From the NCBI RefSeq assembly GCF_004010325.2, contig NZ_SADR02000039.1, positions 8,687 to 41,831 of the forward strand: 33,145 nucleotides of DNA. Reading direction: 5' to 3'. The notes under the pieces are model-generated. The model saw only the letters and a list, made by a program, of their open reading frames with translations, was not told the DNA's origin and did no database searches. Shown here piece by piece: positions 8,291 through 17,093 of this stretch. Numbering within the stretch: the first letter of the stretch is position 1; every line of letters begins with the position of its first letter. Origin of the DNA: Mesorhizobium sp. M00.F.Ca.ET.216.01.1.1 (lineage in GTDB: Bacteria; Pseudomonadota; Alphaproteobacteria; Rhizobiales; Rhizobiaceae). Both the position numbers and the translations under genes were made by a program.

Positions 8291-9321
8291 ACGGTCCTCT
8301 GCTGAAAGTCGAGAATCTGACCAAGCACTACCCGCTTGGCTCGGGAATCTTCAAGAAAAGCATTCCGGTAATCCGGGCGGTGGAGGATGTATCGTTTTCC
8401 GTCGAGGCGGGCGAGACGCTTTGCATCGTCGGCGAATCCGGCTGCGGCAAGTCCACCGTGGCGCGGCTCCTGATGCGGCTCGTGGAACCGACGGGCGGGC
8501 GCGTGCTGATCGACGGGACCGACATTGCGAGCCTCAAGAAGGACGCGCTTCACGCCTGGCGCCGTCGGATGCAGATGGTTTTTCAGGATCCTTACTCGTC
8601 GCTGAACCCCCGTCTCACCGCCGGACAGATCATCACCGAACCCGTCGAGAATTTCGAGCGCCTCAGCCGGAAGCAGCGCACCGCGCTTGCTGCGGACCTT
8701 CTCCAGAAGGTCGGAATGTCGCCCGAGATGATGCACAGGCTCCCGTCCGAGTTGTCGGGCGGCCAGCGGCAGCGCCTCGGCATCGCGCGGGCGCTGGCCC
8801 TCCAGCCCTCGCTCATCATCGCCGACGAGGCGGTGTCAGCCCTTGACGTATCAGTGCAGGCACAGATCTTGAATCTGCTTCTGGATCTCCAGCAGCAGAT
8901 GGGCATTGCCTTCGTCTTCATCTCACATGACCTTAGCGTCGTGGAGCATATCGGCCATCGTGTCGCGGTCATGTATTTGGGTCGGATAGTGGAACTCGCA
9001 CCATGCGAGGCGCTCTTCGCCAAACCGGTCCATCCCTACACGGAGGCGCTGATCGCAGCAGCCCCGGTCCCGGATCCGACGCGGGCTCGGCTGGAGGTGC
9101 CCGTGGAAGGCGAGGTGCCAAGCCCGATCAACCCGCCGCGCGGGTGCGCGTTTCACCCGCGCTGCCCGCTCGCGGTGGAGCGTTGCCGCATCGAAGTACC
9201 ACCTCCGGTGCCGATGCCAGATGGGCGGGTCGTGGCCTGTCATGTGCGTGCTCCGGCTACAGAGAACATCCCGACCCAACCGGCTGTAGCAGACGATCAT
9301 TCGCCTGCTCATGTGTCTTAG
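8287..9321 (+). CDS. Peptide ABC transporter ATPase, DppF/OppF type
   Basis: The partner ATPase, 344 aa. It has Walker A GESGCGKS, Q-loop VFQDPYSSLNP (typical of DppF/OppF), signature LSGGQRQR, Walker B LIIADEAVSALD and ISHDLSV. In the Walker B the usual proline of DEP is alanine, a tolerated variant. The C-terminal extension has CAFHPRCPLAVERC. The start ATG overlaps the dppD stop (ATGA), and the gene closes the operon. No clear terminator follows; a separate gene with its own ribosome site begins 77 nt later. Confidence 0.93.
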   Translation: MNGPLLKVENLTKHYPLGSGIFKKSIPVIRAVEDVSFSVEAGETLCIVGESGCGKSTVARLLMRLVEPTGGRVLIDGTDIASLKKDALHAWRRRMQMVFQDPYSSLNPRLTAGQIITEPVENFERLSRKQRTALAADLLQKVGMSPEMMHRLPSELSGGQRQRLGIARALALQPSLIIADEAVSALDVSVQAQILNLLLDLQQQMGIAFVFISHDLSVVEHIGHRVAVMYLGRIVELAPCEALFAKPVHPYTEALIAAAPVPDPTRARLEVPVEGEVPSPINPPRGCAFHPRCPLAVERCRIEVPPPVPMPDGRVVACHVRAPATENIPTQPAVADDHSPAHVS

Positions 9322-9398
9322 CCTCATCACCCGGTCCTAGGTATGGGAAACGCAATAGCTGCAGTCAAAATGCAAATTCGTGAAAGGTAGGAGATCTT

Positions 9399-10793
9399 AT
9401 GGACTCGCATGAAGATGGTCGCCCTCCGATCCAGCAGGATGGTGGCTTTGATACGGTGGGTTCGATTGCCACGAACGTTGCAGACGGCTTCACGATGGCC
9501 GCAGTCGGCGACCTTCTCTTCGCTCGGCCCGTAACAAAAGGCTATCATCCCGGCTTGGCTGATGTCCTCAGGATCTTTGATAAGGCTGACGTCGTTTTCG
9601 GAAATCTGGAGACCAACATCTTGGATGTTCAGTCTAAAGGAAGTCCCCAGGCTGAGTACGGTGGTGCGTATTGCATCAGCGCCCCAGAGCTGGGACGTGA
9701 CTTAAAGACGATGGGCTTCAATATGCTCAGTCGCGCGAATAACCACACACTTGACTGGGGCGTCGAAGGGATGCGCGAAACAACCCGGGCGCTTGACGAG
9801 AACGGGATCATCCATGCAGGTGCCGGCGAAAACCTGGCACAAGCCGGCGCAGCTCGCTTCTTGGAAACCTCGCGCGGTCGCGTTGCGTTGGTTTCGTTTG
9901 CGACGACGTTCTCGCCGATGTCCCGTGGGTGCAATCCCGCCGGCGATGCGCCAGGCAGACCAGGACTCAACGCCCTTCGTTTCACGACGAGCATCGTAGT
10001 CCCGCCCGAGATGCTCGAGAGCTTGAGACGGGTGCGCGAAGTGTTACCAGGCTACAATCCCGCCGGACAGGATTCCAGCCGGGTCGTACTGGGCGGGGTG
10101 ACATACAAAGCGGGCAACAAAGCCGGTTACAGCTTCGAAACAGACCCTCGCGACGTCGCCGGTATTCTGCGAAACGTTCGTCAGGGCAAGCAGTTCTCCG
10201 ACTTCTGCATCGTCACGAACCACGGACACGAGCCCGGGGAATGGAGCCAGGAGCCGCCTGACTACGAACAATCGTTTGCCCGCAGGCTCATTGATGCCGG
10301 AGCAGACGCATACGTCGTACACGGACCGCATCTGTTGCGAGGCATCGAGATCTACAAAGGGCGACCGATTTTTTATAGCTTGGGGAATTTCTTCTGTCAG
10401 GATCTCCGGTCGCCGGTAGGCGCTGATATGTTCGAGGCATACGGCAAGGACCCTCAGGTTGATACGGATGCTGAGGTGACCGTAGATGAGGTGGCAAAAG
10501 GATATCCGACGGCAGCAGGATTTGTAGGCCCCCAATCCGATGCGGTCTATTATGAGAGCGTTGTCACTATCAGCCGCTTTGAGCAGAACCGGCTTGCTGA
10601 ATTGAGGCTCTATCCAATCGAACTCCGCCGCTCGAACAGGTTTGCCAACCGGGGAGTGCCGCGTCTTGCTCCCGCAGCTCAGGGAATAGCCATTCTGGAG
10701 CGTCTCCAAAAGCTCTCCAAGCCGTTTGGCACCGAGATCGCCATCGAGAACGACGTCGGACTGATTCGACTGCGACCCAGCTCGGCGCAATGA
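9399..10793 (+). CDS. CapA/PgsA-family metallophosphatase-like protein
   Basis: This 464-aa protein is of the CapA family (poly-gamma-glutamate capsule synthesis type, calcineurin-like fold). Family motifs in order are AAVGDLLFARPV near residue 33, VVFGNLETNI, SRANNHTLDWG, TNHGHEP, and the C-terminal block VHGPHLLRGIEIYKGRPIFYSLGNFF (family consensus GxHPHxxQ...YSLGNF). There is no signal peptide, so it is probably cytoplasmic. The start is supported by taggag about 8 nt upstream. True capsule operons also have capB and capC; neither is here, so a polyglutamate capsule is unlikely. Its position beside peptide import and peptidase genes suggests a phosphatase or amide-bond role in the same pathway, but this is inference. 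Confidence 0.82.
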   Translation: MDSHEDGRPPIQQDGGFDTVGSIATNVADGFTMAAVGDLLFARPVTKGYHPGLADVLRIFDKADVVFGNLETNILDVQSKGSPQAEYGGAYCISAPELGRDLKTMGFNMLSRANNHTLDWGVEGMRETTRALDENGIIHAGAGENLAQAGAARFLETSRGRVALVSFATTFSPMSRGCNPAGDAPGRPGLNALRFTTSIVVPPEMLESLRRVREVLPGYNPAGQDSSRVVLGGVTYKAGNKAGYSFETDPRDVAGILRNVRQGKQFSDFCIVTNHGHEPGEWSQEPPDYEQSFARRLIDAGADAYVVHGPHLLRGIEIYKGRPIFYSLGNFFCQDLRSPVGADMFEAYGKDPQVDTDAEVTVDEVAKGYPTAAGFVGPQSDAVYYESVVTISRFEQNRLAELRLYPIELRRSNRFANRGVPRLAPAAQGIAILERLQKLSKPFGTEIAIENDVGLIRLRPSSAQ

Positions 10794-10796
10794 CAC

Positions 10797-11007
10797 GGCA
10801 TGTCATGATGTCTCGGGTGCAGCTAGGCGAATCCCCCGCCCGAGGGCACTAGCCAGGGCCGTTGGGCCGCGAGACTTGGGCTTTGCCCAACCGCTGGTAC
10901 TTGCAATAGAGGCCTACGACCCGACCAATCAGAACAATTTGTCAGAACACCTGGGCCACGTGGACTACCTGCCATACGTTTTCAACGAACGAGGAGACTA
11001 TTGATAC
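10797..11007. other. Intergenic region with small hairpins
   Basis: About 210 bp. It contains the perfect 6-bp hairpin TTGGGC-TTT-GCCCAA at 10876-10890 and CTCGGG/CCCGAG arms near 10812-10845, neither followed by a T-run. The last part (ttgtcagaa, then aacgaacgaggaga before the start codon) recurs before the pseudogene at 12410, so the promoter/ribosome region was duplicated with that gene. Confidence 0.4.
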
Positions 11008-12252
11008 ATGCTCGAATTCAATGGACAGCACTTTCTCGATGGCCGCGCGTCTAATCCCAATGCACTCGGCTGGATGCGCGGTGCGCCGCCCCCCGCGGAC
11101 AAGCGCATAACTTTCGAGAGCGACGAATTCCTCAACTTTCCGCAGCTGCGCTGGTCGCTGTCGCACATGCGCGAGCTTGTGCCGTCTGTCAACGTGTGGC
11201 GTGGGCGGGGTGGCCCTGCGCTGCTCGAACGCAGCGACAAGACCGCGGAAATCGACGCTCTCACCTTTGCCGACGCGAACGGACGCATGCGCCGTTTCGA
11301 CGAGGCGCTCTACGATACCTACACAGACGGAATCGTGGTTCTGCATCGCGGGCGTATCGTTTATGAGCGATACTTCGGCGCGCTCGAGCGGCACCTACCG
11401 CATGCATTGCACTCGGTTACGAAGTCATATGCGGGTACGATCGCCGCGGCGCTCGTGCACGAAGGCGTGCTCGACGACTCCAAAGCGCTCGCGCACTACC
11501 TACCGGAGCTGCGCGGCAGCGCATTCGAGGACGCGACGCTGCGCCAGGTAATGGACATGCAGACAGGCCTCGACTACAGCGAGAACTACGCCGATAGGCA
11601 CGCTAGCTTCTGGGCGCATGCTCGCGCCTGCGGCTGGCGACCTCGGCCTGCTGGGTACAGCGGTCCGCAGACTTTGTTCGACTACTTGTGCACGCTCCGC
11701 AAGAAAGGCGTACACGGCGAATTCGTTGACTACAAGACCGTGAATACCGATGTGCTGGCCTGGGTAATGAACCGCGTAACCGGGCACTCCTTCGCACAAC
11801 TGCTGCATGAACGCCTGTGGGCTCCACTCGGTTGCGAAGAGGACGGATATGTCTTCGTGGATTCCGCGGGCACAGCAATGGCTGGAGCCGGCCTGTCGGC
11901 GACCGTGCGCGATTTGGCGCGCTTCGGCGAGCTTATGCGACGCCACGGCGAGTGGAACGGGAAACAGCTGATACCTAGCTCAGTTATAGAGGACGTCCAA
12001 AATGGGGACGCCCCGTCCAAATTCGCGTATGAGGAGATGCAGGGCTATGCGTATCGAAGCCAATGGTGGGTGACGCATGATGAACTGGCCGCATTCTTGG
12101 GTCGAGGCATGCACGGCCAACTGCTCTACATCGCGCCAAGAGCGGAGATGGTGGTGGCGCGCTTGGCGTCTCATCCCGTAGCGGGCAGCTCCGGAAACAT
12201 TCCGATTACTCTGCCACAGATGCTAGAACTGGGTCGGGCCCTGTCCGCATAG
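11008..12252 (+). CDS. Serine hydrolase, class C beta-lactamase family (6-aminohexanoate-dimer hydrolase-like)
   Basis: This 414-aa member of the beta-lactamase/transpeptidase-like superfamily has the catalytic SxxK tetrad S136-V-T-K139 in HALHSVTKSYAG, a tyrosine block DYKTVNTDVLAWV (Y242, the position of the NylB-type catalytic Tyr), and a third motif HGQ at 369-371 in GRGMHGQLLYIAP. The family hydrolyses amide or ester bonds, including linear aminohexanoate dimers and short peptides. The start has gaggag close upstream. No signal peptide is evident, so it is probably cytoplasmic, fitting turnover of imported peptides. A wrecked paralogue follows at 12410. The substrate is unknown. Confidence 0.85.
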   Translation: MLEFNGQHFLDGRASNPNALGWMRGAPPPADKRITFESDEFLNFPQLRWSLSHMRELVPSVNVWRGRGGPALLERSDKTAEIDALTFADANGRMRRFDEALYDTYTDGIVVLHRGRIVYERYFGALERHLPHALHSVTKSYAGTIAAALVHEGVLDDSKALAHYLPELRGSAFEDATLRQVMDMQTGLDYSENYADRHASFWAHARACGWRPRPAGYSGPQTLFDYLCTLRKKGVHGEFVDYKTVNTDVLAWVMNRVTGHSFAQLLHERLWAPLGCEEDGYVFVDSAGTAMAGAGLSATVRDLARFGELMRRHGEWNGKQLIPSSVIEDVQNGDAPSKFAYEEMQGYAYRSQWWVTHDELAAFLGRGMHGQLLYIAPRAEMVVARLASHPVAGSSGNIPITLPQMLELGRALSA

Positions 12253-12296
12253 CGTACGTGGAGCAGCCTGGGATCTGCTTGCACTTTGAGCGGAGA

Positions 12297-12330
12297 CCTA
12301 CACCGGCCACGTCGCCTCTACGCGCTTGAG
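12297..12330 (+). repeat. 34-bp imperfect direct repeat, left copy
   Basis: cctacaccggccacgtcgcc and the next 14 bases match 12994-13027 with three differences. The two copies flank most of the serine hydrolase pseudogene and may be the scars of the rearrangement that broke it. Confidence 0.6.
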
Positions 12331-12409
12331 GGGGTTCGCCGAGCCAGAATGGATTTGTCAGAAACCGTGATGCACACGTCGGCAACGAACGAGGAGAGAC
12401 TCGACACGC

Positions 12410-13144
12410 ATGCTCGAATTGGACAGACAGCGCTACCTCGGCGGCCGCGCGTCCGATCCCGATTAACTCGGCGCGGTGCTCCGCCGCCGGCGGACAAGCG
12501 CATCACTTTCGAAAAGTCTCGCATTCCTCGATTTTCCGCAGTTGCGCTTGGTCCCTGTCGCATATGCGCGAGCTGGTGCCGACGATCTACGTGAGGCGGG
12601 GGCGGGGCGGGCCTACGTTGCTCGATCGCTGCGACCAGACCGCCGACATCGACGCGCTCTCCTTCGCCGACGCGGACGGGCGCGTGCGCCGGTTCGCTCT
12701 ACGATACCTGCACGGACGGGATCGTTTTACATCGTGGGCGCATCGTCTACGAGCGCTATTTTGGCGCGCTTGAGCCGCACCTGCCGCATGCGTGCTGGTC
12801 CGTCACGACGTCATATCGGCCACGCTCGCCGCGGCGCTCATATATGAAAGCGTGCTCGACGAATCCAAGGCGTTTGCGCACTATCTGCCGGAGCTGCGCG
12901 GCAGCGCGTTCGAAGAGGCCACGCTGCGCCAGGCCATGGACATGCAGACAGGCCTACACGACAGCGAGGACTATGATGACAAAAGCTCCTTGGCCTACAC
13001 CGACCACGTGGCCTCTACGCGCTTCAGAGGGATCGCGGCAGTGTGGGCGGCGCCTGCTCGGCGCAGGCGCGCAACCACCTTCTCCGCCTTGTGCGCCACA
13101 TACAGAAGCTGGCCGTGCATGCCTCTGCCTAGGAAGGCGTTGTG
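12410..13144 (+). pseudogene. Serine hydrolase paralogue, broken and partly inverted
   Basis: Starting at ATG 12410, after the same aacgaacgaggaga leader as the intact gene, the sequence repeats the gene at 11008. It has an in-frame TAA at codon 19 (GRASDPD then stop), later frameshifts, and recognisable pieces such as ADKRITF, ADADGRVRRF, FAHYLPELRGSAFEEATLRQ and AMDMQTGL. After about 12970 the middle of the gene is missing. The C-terminal motif block is present on the opposite strand: minus-strand 13144-13068 reads NAFLGRGMHGQLLYVAHKAE, matching residues 362-380 of the intact protein. An 8-bp perfect inverted repeat (GCGCCTGC/GCAGGCGC, 13050-13057 and 13063-13070) sits at the inversion joint. 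It cannot make a functional enzyme. Confidence 0.88.
12994..13027 (+). repeat. 34-bp imperfect direct repeat, right copy
   Basis: cctacaccgaccacgtggcc and the next 14 bases match 12297-12330 with three differences. It lies at the point where homology of the pseudogene to its intact neighbour is lost. Confidence 0.6.
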
Positions 13145-13274
13145 TGATCTACTAACCGCCGGCGCAAGAGCCTGCAGGGCGAAGTGATGCCCGGTCCCGC
13201 CGAAAGCTGAGAATTGTCCAACGAGAAGATCGCAAATGAGCTGCCGCGTGCGCAAGGCGGAGGCTGAGGCTGAG

Positions 13275-13343
13275 ACATTTCAAACCACGACGCTTTGTGC
13301 TGTCCGTGTTTCAGCAGCTGACGCATTTTGGGGCAAACCCTCC
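13275..13343 (+). promoter_or_regulatory. Shared upstream element, copy B (before the second binding protein)
   Basis: Half-sites TTTCAAACCACGACGCTTTG at 13278 and TTTCAGCAG at 13309, 31 nt apart, then acgcattttggggc. The match with copy A extends downstream through ggtgctac, as expected because the whole promoter-plus-gene block was duplicated. The start codon lies 124 nt beyond the element. Confidence 0.6.
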
Positions 13344-13422
13344 TGCCCAGGTGCTACCCTACGCGTCCTCGAACGTGTTTGTGAAGACGAATGCTTCGCC
13401 CGTGGTCGACAAGACGTAATAA

Positions 13423-13440
13423 GCGCGGATTAACCCGCGC
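13423..13440 (+). promoter_or_regulatory. Stem-loop before the second binding-protein gene
   Basis: GCGCGG-attaac-CCGCGC, a perfect 6-bp stem, about 26 nt before ATG 13467 and upstream of the ribosome site aggggaactg. It is the counterpart of the weaker stem at 3810-3828. Confidence 0.35.
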
Positions 13441-13466
13441 CAGTGGCTCAAAAGGGGAACTGAAAG

Positions 13467-15056
13467 ATGACGATTTCTCGACGCAACCTCTTCAAGGTGG
13501 GTGTCGCCGCCGGAGCGGCTTTATCGATCCCTTCTGTCCTGCGGGCGCAGACATCACCGGCTCCCGACCGGACTGTCCGCATGGTGATAGGCCTCGGTGT
13601 GTTCGACCCGGTCGTTTCAACGTCTGACACCACCTTCACCCACGCCTTCGCGATTTACGATACGCTGTTCGGGGTCGATTCGACGTTTGCACCGCATCCG
13701 CAGATGGTGGGAAAGTGGCGCGTATCCGACGACAGGAAGACCTATACCTTCGAGCTCCGCGATGGTCTCGGATGGCACGACGGCACCCTCGTTACCGCGG
13801 CGGACTGTGTCGCCTCAATCCATCGCTGGGGCGAGGTGGCTCCCGGCGGGCAGTTGCTCATAGCTCGGGCCAGGGATATCTCGAAAAAGGATGACAAGAC
13901 CTTCACAATCGCGCTTAAGGAGCCGATGGGCGCTCTGCTCAGCATCCTGGCTTTCCAAGGCCCATTCATCATGCGCGAGAAGGACGCGAATCTTCCCCCA
14001 ACGGAGCAGGTAACCGCGAATATCGGATCGGGGCCCTTCAAGTTCAATCACACTCTTGCCAAGCCGGGCGCGAGCTTCACCTACGACCGCAATGAAAAAT
14101 ACGTACCACGTACCGAAGCGCCCGACGGACTGGCCGGCGGGAAGATCGTTAAGGTCGATCGTGTCATCTGGGATAATATAGCCGATCAGCAGACGGCCTT
14201 GGCGGCCCTGCAAGCAGGTGAGGTTGATTTTCTCTCGCTGCCGCCAGTTGATCTCTTGCCGGTCATCGAGAGCGATCCCAACCTTGAACTGCAAGTTCTG
14301 GACAAGACGGGTCAGGATATGTTCCTGAGCATGAACTGTCTGCAAAAGCCGTTCGACAACGTGAAGGTTCGCCAAGCGATGCTTCACCTGGTCGATCAGG
14401 AGGCTGTGATGCGCGCCGCGTTCGGCGACCCAAAATACTTCCGCACTGTCACTTCGATCTTTGGAAACGAAACGCCGATGTCCAATGACGAAAATACGGG
14501 ATGGTTCAAAAAGGGCGGCGACCCGGAAAAGGCCAAGCAACTCCTCAAGGAGGCGGGATATGCAGGCGAGAAAGTCGTCATTCTCGAAACCACGGATTGG
14601 CGGGAGGCCGACAATGCCGCGCAGTTCCTAGCGGTCGAGCTGCGAAAAATCGGGGTCAATGCCGAGCTTGCGCCGAGCGACTGGAGCGCGGCTACCGCCC
14701 GCCTCGATAACAAGGGCCCCGTGGAGGACGGAGGCTGGAGCATCTTCATAACTAGCGAACCTGAAGCGATACGCGGCAATGTTATCACGGCCGTGACCCT
14801 GACCATGAATGGCGAAAAAGGTTGGGTCGGTTGGCCGCAGAATGACGAATATGAGGCTCTTCGCGCCAAATGGGCAGATGTCGAAACGCTCGAAGAACGG
14901 AAGGCAATTGCCCGCAAGATGCAGCGAATATTTTGGGACTATGCTTCCCAGGTTCCGTTAGGTCAACAAATCACGCCAATCGCGCGCCGCAAGACACTCA
15001 CTGGCCTCATTGGCGTGCCGGCGTGGATCCCTATGTGGAACATGCAGAAGGCTTGA
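13467..15056 (+). CDS. Second Tat-exported peptide-binding protein, orphan paralogue
   Basis: 529 aa, closely similar over its whole length to the binding protein at 3855-5456. It shares YTFELRDGLGWHDG, ILAFQGPFIMREKDANL, YVPRTEAPDGLAGGKIVKVD and the GVPAWIPMWNMQKA end. The signal is twin-arginine: SRRNLFKVG plus a hydrophobic stretch ending in RAQ. Differences cluster in the segments DNIADQQT (where the first copy has DIGLFADQQT), FLSLPPVDLLP, TGQDMFLSMNC and ETTDWREADNAAQFL, which could line the ligand pocket. Only a stump of a permease gene follows, so it has no transporter of its own and may feed the DppBCDF complex encoded at 5456-9321. That sharing is inference. Confidence 0.9.
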   Translation: MTISRRNLFKVGVAAGAALSIPSVLRAQTSPAPDRTVRMVIGLGVFDPVVSTSDTTFTHAFAIYDTLFGVDSTFAPHPQMVGKWRVSDDRKTYTFELRDGLGWHDGTLVTAADCVASIHRWGEVAPGGQLLIARARDISKKDDKTFTIALKEPMGALLSILAFQGPFIMREKDANLPPTEQVTANIGSGPFKFNHTLAKPGASFTYDRNEKYVPRTEAPDGLAGGKIVKVDRVIWDNIADQQTALAALQAGEVDFLSLPPVDLLPVIESDPNLELQVLDKTGQDMFLSMNCLQKPFDNVKVRQAMLHLVDQEAVMRAAFGDPKYFRTVTSIFGNETPMSNDENTGWFKKGGDPEKAKQLLKEAGYAGEKVVILETTDWREADNAAQFLAVELRKIGVNAELAPSDWSAATARLDNKGPVEDGGWSIFITSEPEAIRGNVITAVTLTMNGEKGWVGWPQNDEYEALRAKWADVETLEERKAIARKMQRIFWDYASQVPLGQQITPIARRKTLTGLIGVPAWIPMWNMQKA

Positions 15057-15062
15057 GGCGCA

Positions 15063-15243
15063 ATGGCCGCCTATCTCCTTCGCCGGTCGATTTCGACCAT
15101 CGCCGTCACGGCGATGGTCGGACTCTCCGTTTTCTGCTTCTCAGTCCGGCGCCCGGCGACCGGCAGCCATGATCGCTGGCGAGTCGGCGACGCCACAGAT
15201 GACGCCTGGTATTCGCTTGAGGCGCGCCGGCGACCACTAGGTA
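15063..15243 (+). pseudogene. Stump of a dppB permease gene
   Basis: Six nt after the binding-protein stop, ATG 15063 opens MAAYLLRRSISTIAVTAMVG, matching the first 20 residues of the permease at 5456. Homology continues only through frameshifts: LLLSPAPGD in one frame and AAMIAGESATPQMTPGIR in another. It disappears after about 15243, where unrelated sequence begins. The rest of this second transporter operon is absent. Confidence 0.85.
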
Positions 15244-15405
15244 ACCAAAGGTGCGAAGCGGTTCCTTACGTCGGACATGAACGGCGCTCGATTACCGGTT
15301 TCGCCTTCGCCGATCTGTCATCCCGAAACGCGTGACCTTTCACGCAGCCGCGTTACAGCCGATTTCCCGAACTGGTCAGACAGCGACACATCCAAAAGGC
15401 TGACG

Positions 15406-15476
15406 AGATCACAAACCACGCCGCTTCGTGCGGTCCGTGTTTCAAAAGCCGATGCATTTTGGCCCAAAACTACCTT
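15406..15476 (+). promoter_or_regulatory. Shared upstream element, copy C (before the D-aminopeptidase gene)
   Basis: TCACAAACCACGCCGCTTCG at 15409 and TTTCAAAAG at 15440 keep the 31-nt spacing and run into gatgcattttggccc. Unlike copy B, the gene downstream is unrelated to the transporter, so the shared element is not explained by duplication of the coding region. It ends 61 nt before the chosen start codon. Confidence 0.6.
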
Positions 15477-15536
15477 CTCCATGCGTCATATCTCCTGAAG
15501 GACGTCCACCAGCATCACCACCGAGGAATGACGATC

Positions 15537-17093
15537 ATGACCAGGGCACCCACCGATTTTGACAAGCGCGTCGACGCATTGTTCAGCGAGTTCAGCGGGC
15601 CGGAAATGCCTGGCGCTGTCGTCGCGGTGACCGAGAACGGTCGCGAGATTTTCGCCAAGGCCTATGGTTTGGCGAACATCAACTACGACGTCCCGATGGG
15701 GCGCAAGACCATCATCCGCATCGGTTCGCAGAGCAAGCAGTTCGCTGTGTTGCTGATCCTGATGCTGGAGGCAGAAGGCAAGCTCACTCTGGATGACGAG
15801 GTGCAGAAGCACCTGCCCTATGTGCCCCGGCTCGAGTACCCGGTCACCCTCAGGCATCTGGCCTCCAACACCAGTGGCTACCGGGACCATTTGGATGGCA
15901 TGATCGTTAGCGGTCTATCAATCTTCGCGCCGTCCGACCGCCAGACCGTCCGTGATGTGATCGCCAAGCAGGACGCGCTCAACTTCAAGCCCGGCAGCGC
16001 GATGATCTATTCGAACGCCGGCTTCTTCATGCTGTCTGACATCATAGAGCAGATCGAGGGTGCGCCCTTCAACGAGGTCCTGCACAAGCGCATCACCAGC
16101 CCGCTCGGCATGAACGACACCTCGCTCGTGTTGCGCGACGGCATGGCGATAAAGCGCCTGGCCGCCCACTATACGAAACGCGCTGACGGTTGGATCCAAC
16201 TGGGCTGGGGGCTGGAATTCGGCGGCGAAGGTGGCATGGTTTCGACGCTCAACGACATGGTGGTCTGGCAGCAGAACCTGATCGACGCTAAAGTCGGAAA
16301 GACGGAAATGTATCGGCGCATGGCGACGCCTTGTGTCTTCGACAATGGCGCGAACGGCTTCTACGGGCTTGGTTTGGTGACGGACGTCTATCGCGGCCGC
16401 CGCGCGGTCGGCCACGGCGGCTCCGTTGCTGGCGGCAATTCGCAATCAATGCGCTTCATCGACGGCGGGCTCGGTATTGTTATCATTGCCAACAACGACC
16501 AAGTCGCCGCCTTCGCGGTTGCTCGCCGTATCGCCGACATCTATTTCGGCGACGCCGCACCAGCGCCGATCGAACTTGCTCCCGGCCGCTACCGGCAGGA
16601 AGGCGGCCCCGATGTGTTCGAGATCGTCGCGAAGGATGGCGTGCCGACCTTCCTCGATTCCGGTGGTGTGTGCGGGTTCGATTTCGGCCATCCAGGTGGC
16701 GCCAAGCCCGAGCGCGGGATCACCGACCTGGTTCTTAGCCCCCGGCCGGACGGCAAAGTCGACGGCATCTTCTGCGGCACACCGAGGCTCTACGCACCCT
16801 TGGGCCCGGACGCCAGGGCAGCCGCACCTCTCGCCGGTCGCTACGCCAACAAGGCGCAAGGCCTAGAGGTCGAGATCGATGGCGATGCGCAGCGTGGCAT
16901 GTTCCGCCTGCGCTCCGATCTCGGCTCAATGAACGCGCCCATCATCACCGCGGCCAGCGATCTCTGGTTCCTGCTCCAGCCCGGCACCAACATGCGTCAC
17001 GATCCGCACTGGAGGGCGACGCTGAGCGTCACCGCCGACGGTTTCGAGATAAACTCGGACCGCGTCAAGAAATGGCGCTTCACGCGAGCCTGA
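15537..17093 (+). CDS. D-aminopeptidase-family serine hydrolase (peptidase family S12)
   Basis: This 518-aa three-domain protein closely matches the layout of Ochrobactrum D-aminopeptidase (about 520 aa), which frees N-terminal D-amino acids from peptides and amides. The N-terminal penicillin-recognising domain has S64-Q-S-K67 in RIGSQSKQF, Y158-S-N160 in MIYSNAGF, and H293-G-G in VGHGGSVAGG. The family also shares MVSTLNDMVVWQQ and MYRRMATPCVFDNG. After about residue 320 come two small beta-barrel domains, the expected C-terminal part (APIELAPGRYRQEG, then PLAGRYANKAQGLEVEID). ATG 15537 is chosen because gagga sits 9 nt upstream; ATG 15528 is too close to it. No signal peptide, so cytoplasmic. 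Other S12 members (esterase, DD-peptidase) are possible. Confidence 0.85.
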   Translation: MTRAPTDFDKRVDALFSEFSGPEMPGAVVAVTENGREIFAKAYGLANINYDVPMGRKTIIRIGSQSKQFAVLLILMLEAEGKLTLDDEVQKHLPYVPRLEYPVTLRHLASNTSGYRDHLDGMIVSGLSIFAPSDRQTVRDVIAKQDALNFKPGSAMIYSNAGFFMLSDIIEQIEGAPFNEVLHKRITSPLGMNDTSLVLRDGMAIKRLAAHYTKRADGWIQLGWGLEFGGEGGMVSTLNDMVVWQQNLIDAKVGKTEMYRRMATPCVFDNGANGFYGLGLVTDVYRGRRAVGHGGSVAGGNSQSMRFIDGGLGIVIIANNDQVAAFAVARRIADIYFGDAAPAPIELAPGRYRQEGGPDVFEIVAKDGVPTFLDSGGVCGFDFGHPGGAKPERGITDLVLSPRPDGKVDGIFCGTPRLYAPLGPDARAAAPLAGRYANKAQGLEVEIDGDAQRGMFRLRSDLGSMNAPIITAASDLWFLLQPGTNMRHDPHWRATLSVTADGFEINSDRVKKWRFTRA

